This document shows positions 58,561 through 64,000 of a DNA stretch of 64,000 nt, one piece after another. This DNA is from Merluccius polli (taxonomy: Eukaryota > Chordata > Actinopteri > Gadiformes > Merlucciidae), in assembly GCA_030340625.1 (NCBI GenBank), contig JAOPHQ010001134.1, positions 130,001 through 194,000 of the forward strand, read 5' to 3'. The stretch's first letter is position 1. Every line of letters begins with the position of its first letter. A program made the translations under genes and the position numbers. The notes below the pieces were generated by a model. The model searched no databases and had not been told where the DNA came from. It saw nothing but the letters and a program-made list of their open reading frames with translations.

Positions 58561-60321
58561 AATTTATAGTACTTCAATACATGACGTTTTCTCTAATAAT
58601 CATAACCAGTGGTTTGACATATGAATAAAATTGGATAATGCTGTGCATGACAAAGATGAGAGCAACTGTTTGCATTAGGGTCTTATGTATTACGCATGTC
58701 ACCAGAAATTACATTGCAAAACATTAATAGTAAACAAAACGTTGTGACTTACTTGTGCATGTAGGCCATCATCAACAATGAATATATGAAGTATTATAAC
58801 TGTATTTGGTGCTCCCACATGTTCATGTCTGATAAGTTACAGAACATTATTTCCTAAACAGTATGACTCCTGAAGCAGTTCCCTCTCTACACGTGTCTCC
58901 ACCTTGTAGTAATGAAGACAACTATCACTCACCACATAACATGCATTCAAAACCTCCCCTGATCATTTAGAGTATCATGACTGAAGTTCAGGGTAAAGAT
59001 GTCTATGTCCATAACAACTGGCTCCATTGGTTATTATATTGTCTACAGGAGCAAGACGATTTGTCCTCTTTGATATATTCAAATAATAATATGGATTCCT
59101 ATAACCAACCAAACTACGACCAGACCTCAGTCACGCCGGTGAAGAAAAACATTTATTCGACACATGCATTATTGGACATGCACAACAGCAGTGAAATAGC
59201 AAAGTAAAGCTATCTAGCAGTATAAAAAGCAAATAAAAATGAAAGTTTCAGAATATCAATACAGTATAAATAATGTAAAACTATAAACAGGGAAAAATAA
59301 TGGAATATCACATATCTATATGTACATAATACAACATAGGTGAAAAGAAAAAGTAAAACAAACCAAAACAAGTTATAAACAATCTATTCACACATGTTCC
59401 CTCTGCTCAGTTGTTACAGGTTCATAGCATACAGATGCTTCGTCTGTGGCGCTGGGGCAGCCGGGGCAGCAGGGTCAGGGTGGTTATACCGGCCTGTGGT
59501 GCTGCGGATATGCTGTTGAGATGTGCTAGCCTAAAGGCAGGGAATGAAAAAGTTTGATGTATACATTATCTACAATATTTGTAATATTGTCAAATCATAG
59601 TGATTGAAACTTTGAAAAGTACAAGAATGAAGTTACCATATAAAGTGCAAATATAAACATATACATTTTACATCTCATCAACCATTAACTCTTTTTCATT
59701 TATACAAGTCAAACCACATTGAAAACTGTAGGCTTTTGTTTGCCTCTGTTTAACACCCCCCCCCTCTACTACATTGACATCTGATACAAGGCTTTCATGT
59801 GTTTCTACTTTACCGAGCTGGACACGTTGGACAGACTTATAGAGCAGACACTGGTTCCAACAAATAACTTTAAAAGATGTGTCCTGAGTCCAGCTTTAGT
59901 TGTCTTCCACACCCAACAAGCCCGTAGCTAAGACCGCTAGCTCATTATCTAACCAGCAGTGCAATATACTAACAGCTACACTAACTTGCAAATAATATCA
60001 AAACATGGTGATACTTACAGACTCCAAGTTTGCAGACCTGTCACGTACAGTGGGAACTGCTCCAACCAATTAATTTAGATGAATCCTGCTGTGAACTGGC
60101 CCTCGTTTACACATACAAATATGAAATAACTGTAGCCGGGACGTTGCCGTTATACATAATGTGAATCCACTCTGTCCTTCATGTCTGGAGAGTGTGCAGG
60201 GACCTGTGTTCCCACCTGCATCCTACAACTGATCTGAACTTAGACATGTTGTTGTTGTAGCTCGCTAAGTTAGCAATGTCTTGCAGCGCTGCCGGGAGCA
60301 TTACGAGACGGAGTAAATTGG

Positions 60322-60455
60322 CATGGTTATTCACCTGAGAGGGAGTGGTTATTCACCTGAGAGGGAGTGGTTATTCACCTGAGAGGGAGTGGTTATTCAC
60401 CTGAGAGGGAGTGGTTATTCACCTGAGAGGGAGTGGTTATTCACCTGAGTGGGTT
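60322..60455. repeat. 22-bp tandem repeat, about six copies
   Basis: The unit is GGTTATTCACCTGAGAGGGA-GT, with a diverged last copy. Confidence 0.95.
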
Positions 60456-60537
60456 GGATTATGCAAATGATGGGAGTGTGTATACATTTTGGCATCCCTC
60501 ACCATCTTGAAAGATCACGAAAAGGGTTGTGACCTGC

Positions 60538-61160
60538 AACATGGTAAGGTAAGGCAAGGTAATCTTTATTATCCCTGAGGGGCAATTTGTTGCACAATAC
60601 AATCATCATCACCACTCAAACAGCACACAAACAATTTACACAGACAATATAAAATTACAAGTTATTTAAAAGGCCAATAGCAGCAGGGACACATTAGTTT
60701 TTAAATCTGTTGGTCCTGCATCTTGGAAGATAAAATCTGCGACCAGATGGAAGCAACCTGAACTCACTGAACAAGGGTTGAGGGTCAGAAAGGATTGACT
60801 GGGCCTTCTTTGTGCCTCTGACTTTGTGCTGTTGAGAGCGGTCATTTAGATTTGTGCCTGCAATTTTACTGCACACTCTAACAATTCCTTCTAACCTGTT
60901 CCTATTGTTCAAGGTAAGTGACCCAAACCAGCAAATAAAAGAGAAGGTCAAGACAGACTCAATAAAACAAGAATAAGACATTCTCATAAAAGTGGTGTCA
61001 ACATTAAAACTTCTGAGCTTCTGATAAAAGTACATACGCATGACATGAGAGTCAATGGGAGAAAAATGGCAGGAGGTTTCAAGTTTCCCATTTCCGGAGG
61101 GATGGAGATAGAAACTTGTGCTTTTTAGGTTCATGTGGGGTTGGGACCAGGTTCTCACGT
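60538..61160 (-). mobile_element. Non-LTR retrotransposon 3' end, minus strand
   Basis: A minus-strand frame of about 155 residues has YFYQKLRSFNVDTTFMRMSY, SVLTFSFICWFGSL and LLPSGRRFYLPRCRTNRFKN, the usual C-terminal tail of fish LINE reverse transcriptases. The 3' side (60541-60600) carries GGGATAATAAAGATTACC on minus, a typical LINE terminus. Confidence 0.7.
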
Positions 61161-61440
61161 TTGGGGTCCAAATGTCAAAAGGGGCCCTAGCCAGACCCCT
61201 TACAAGAATATGAGTAGGGGCCTACATTGACTTGGGAATAAGATAGAGACCCGAGGTGTCTTTTATCTGCCATCAGTCCAGCTCACCTCGTCATCTGATT
61301 AATGGATCACAGTTCTCCACTTTCTCTTCACTTTATGACAAGGCTTGTTGTGATAGCTAAACAAATAGCATGCAAATACTTGAAACAGAGATCATAGGAG
61401 CTCTATAAATACATGAATAAACAAGTAAACAAATAATGAA

Positions 61441-61740
61441 ATGATATAAGGCAGGTTTACCACCTCAGGCAGCTGAAGAAATTCTCCCTGATGATCCTTC
61501 AGTCCATCTACTCTGAAGCTGCAGAGAGCATCCTGACAGAAAGCATCGCTACCTGGTTTGGCATCAGCTCCACTCTGGATAGGAGGGCTCTGCAGAGAGT
61601 AGTGAATTTGGCTGAATGCACTATTGGAACTACACTCCCGTCCCTACAGGACTTATACACCAGGAGGTGCAAAAACACCTTTCTTTTCCCAGGCCATCAG
61701 GACTGTGAACACTGATCACTAGGGACCCCACTAAATTACA
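61441..61740 (+). mobile_element. LINE C-terminal fragment, plus strand
   Basis: The frame reads LRQLKKFSLMILQSIYSEAA, SIATWFGISSTLDRRALQRV, LPSLQDLYTRRCKN, the LINE tail with the conserved Trp-Phe-Gly and late Cys. It is a different family or subfamily from 60538-61160 and in the opposite orientation. Confidence 0.7.
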
Positions 61741-61879
61741 TACACTGCCCTTCTTATGCACGCACACACACACACACACACACACATAGATATACATATA
61801 GTGACTGTACATATCTTCATATTGTTTTCAGTTACTGTTGTGGTTTTTGCACAATCCAGTAAGCTTTTCTGAGGCAAGG

Positions 61880-62270
61880 TTCTAGAAATACTGACTTCGA
61901 CTGAGGATATTGTCAGAAGGGGGAAGGAGCACTTTGAGGAACTCCTAAACCCAGGACCCAGGTCGGTACCCATCCTGGCAGAATTTGCTGTAAGCGAGGA
62001 AGCTCGACAGTGGCAAGGCACCGGGGAGGATGAGATCCGCCCAGAGATGCTGAGAGCTCTGGAGTTTGTTTATGCTGTCTTGGTTTACACAACCTTCCAT
62101 GACCCTCTGGGACAGCACCTTTGGGTTGGCAGAGCAGGGTGGTGGTTTCCAGTAGTAGTACTACTGGGGAATAACACTCCTCAGCCTTCCTGGGAAGGTC
62201 TATGCCAGGTTGCTGGGCTGCCCTATTGACCCTACAACCCTAATCGGAGAAGCAGAAAATAAAATAGATG
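61880..62270 (+). mobile_element. RTE-like LINE reverse transcriptase fragment with internal deletion
   Basis: Pieces read GKEHFEELLNPGPRSVPI, EDEIRPEMLRALEF and, in another frame, YYWGITLLSLPGKVYARLLG. These match the known order WKEHFEELLNP...DEIRPEMLKAL...NYRGITLLSLPGKVYAR, with the segment between lost. Confidence 0.7.
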
Positions 62271-62273
62271 GAT

Positions 62274-62330
62274 GGAGATTGTCAGCTTAGTGTCTCTTCA
62301 GTGACAAACTGGACTGTAGAGAATGTACTG
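62274..62330 (+). pseudogene. Possible diverged third copy of gcfc2 exon 15
   Basis: AGATTGTCAGCTTAGTGTCT-CTTCAGTGACAAACTGGAC resembles the exon's AGATTGTCACCTCAGTGTCT-CTTCCGTGACC...CTGGACC, followed by a GTAC. Similarity ends quickly on both sides. Confidence 0.4.
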
Positions 62331-62865
62331 CTCACAAAAATACTCTGAGTAGGGACATATTGTCCCTGTATTATCTGTATGATCAGAAGTATAATATATA
62401 TATGCTGTTTTGTCTTGTATTGTTGTGTGTGTGATGCTCAGCAGGTCTCTCTTATAAAACTGGTGGTTAGCCTCAATGAGGCCTGTAGAGATACAGGCCA
62501 AATAAAAGTAACATTTCCCAATTTGCATTGCAATAACAACCAAGAAGTAAAGAAAAAAACAATGAGACGGCATGATGTTATTCACATCGCTCCATCATGC
62601 TGTCTCATTGCTCAACCTGTAGGGCGGCCCTACATGTTCAGAAAGATACAAGAAGCATACCAAAGTGTAACAAAAGTAGCTCAACTTACTCATTACATTA
62701 CATAGTTTGTGTTTGTAGTTGTGAGCCTTGTAGTTTGGTTTTACGGTACAGTTGGACAGCTGGGGACACTGATCTTGCTGGGGAGTTAACAAGAAAGTGA
62801 AACAAAGATGATAGGATCTCCACATTGACCTGACAATATTGTTGCACAAGTGTTTTATTCAAAGA

Positions 62866-63115
62866 ATAAATATGTTAACTAGAAATATCAGTTTAGAGTA
62901 CTATTACAATATGTTAAGTAAATATCAGTTTAGTAATATTACAATATGCTAAGAAGTATCAGTTTATAGTAATATTACAATATGTTCATTAAATATCAGT
63001 TTAATATTACAATACGTTAACTACACCATATCAGTTTATAGTAATATTACAATACGTAAACTAGAAATATCAGTTTGTAGTAATATTACAATATGTTAAC
63101 TAGACCATATCAGTA
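62866..63115. repeat. AT-rich tandem repeat, about 38-bp unit
   Basis: Six or so imperfect copies of a unit containing ATATCAGTTTATAGTAATAT-TACAATATGTTAACTAGA. Confidence 0.9.
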
Positions 63116-64000
63116 CTGCACATGATGTTGCACAATCTGAGAACACTCCCTGTCTTCTAACAATTTAAAAGAGGAGGAAAGTGCTGTGGAAAGAGACCAT
63201 TGTACCATTTCATCAGAGAACATACACCAAATATCAGCTGGGATCCCGTAAGATTTGATCAGAATTAGAATAAGATTTATTGCCAGATACATTTTCACTT
63301 ATTGAACTCTTTACTCGTTTCAACTATTTCCTACACACAAGAGTTTTTTACGTTCACACGTATCCAGTGATAAATAAATACAGGAGATCAGTAAAGAATT
63401 GGATTTCTTCACATCTGATATTAAAATGGGAAATTGCGTGTCTGCATGAATATTTGTGATGAAATCTTGTGAATTCACAATTTTTCTTATTTCCAGAAAA
63501 CATGTTTGACTTTGTTTGCTGTTAGACGTCCACTCATCTGAGCAGGAAAACAATGCCTTCTAAAAGGCATTGTAACCAAGTAACTGATGATCAGTTACTG
63601 ACGGAGGTGAGCTTTTAATCTGCACCTCAGACTGGATGGGGTCGCTTGTTGAGACCTAATAGGTCCTTGTTAGTTGTATCGGGCCGTGGCCCCCCAGGGC
63701 CACCGCATGGCAGCGCCACTGCCACCTCCCTGTCAAACAAACTTCCATTTTGTACCATTGTACCATTTTAGTTGAGGTGTTTATCGAGCAATATTCTAAA
63801 TATTCAATATTAGTAGGCGTACTTGCCAAATCTACCAGACAATGTTGAGTGCTTTTTATACAGCTGTTTAAGTATACATCTGTCTGTGTGAAAGGTACAT
63901 GAAATACAACCTCTGAAATGCAATTCTAGATATCTGTAATGACATTCTTATTAGTTACAATTTCAAGCCAATATATCAATAATTTAATTTTGACTAGTCA

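Larger units (their letters stand above)
56206..64000. other. Repeat-rich intergenic DNA downstream of gcfc2
   Basis: After the gcfc2 3' UTR I see no host gene. The interval holds a reversed copy of gcfc2 exon 15, a 50-bp tandem repeat, a decayed coding remnant near 58140-58560, LINE fragments, and 22-bp and about 38-bp tandem repeats. Frames from 62300 to 64000 are short and unrecognised. Confidence 0.65.

Noticed and set aside
58977..59207. A 76-residue plus-strand frame
   Set aside because: No domain is recognised, the composition is Asn/Tyr-rich and AT-driven, and there is no splice or promoter context.
62298..63553. Assorted 60-108-residue frames in the last 1.7 kb
   Set aside because: They are AT-rich, overlap on both strands, and show no recognisable motifs.

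Overview
This window is vertebrate nuclear DNA, almost certainly from a ray-finned (teleost) fish. It holds two intron-rich protein-coding genes with conserved vertebrate exon phasing. It also carries tRNA-derived SINEs with the teleost-type 3' core, an L2-type LINE tail, and Tc1, hAT and Harbinger DNA transposons. Long pure dinucleotide microsatellites are extremely dense: more than a dozen AC/GT or CT/GA tracts of roughly 50-160 bp. That density fits STR-rich fish such as gadids, but I cannot name the species.

Layout. 1-3532 is intergenic. 3533-31790 (minus strand) is a complete coding sequence for a long-form intersectin, closest to ITSN2. I could join 40 coding exons with consistent phases into 1,895 codons: EH1, EH2, a very long coiled coil, SH3 A to E, DH, PH, C2. 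Its 5' UTR probably starts near 37.8 kb. 38368-56205 (plus strand) is a complete GCFC2-like gene of 18 phase-consistent exons, 860 codons. The two genes lie head to head and their first exons are only a few hundred bases apart, so they may share a promoter. 56206-64000 is repeat-rich intergenic DNA with LINE remnants, tandem repeats and an inverted copy of one gcfc2 exon.

Intersectins are endocytic scaffolds and Cdc42 exchange factors. GCFC2 belongs to the GCF/PAXBP1 family linked to spliceosome (intron lariat) turnover. There is no operon-like logic here; the genes share only their adjacency.

The rest is a record of transposition. It includes an intact-looking Tc1 transposase nested in a hAT-like element, itself inside an older repeat. 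A hAT sits inside a hAT, the inner with a perfect 8-bp target duplication and the outer with a 7/8 match. A foldback element with two 238-bp arms has landed at the start codon of a decayed Harbinger transposase. A minisatellite has been made from an exon end plus its splice donor. No bacterial-type features (CRISPR, operons, IS elements) are present. I did not find a convincing new gene system; the most unusual signals are structural and concern splicing.
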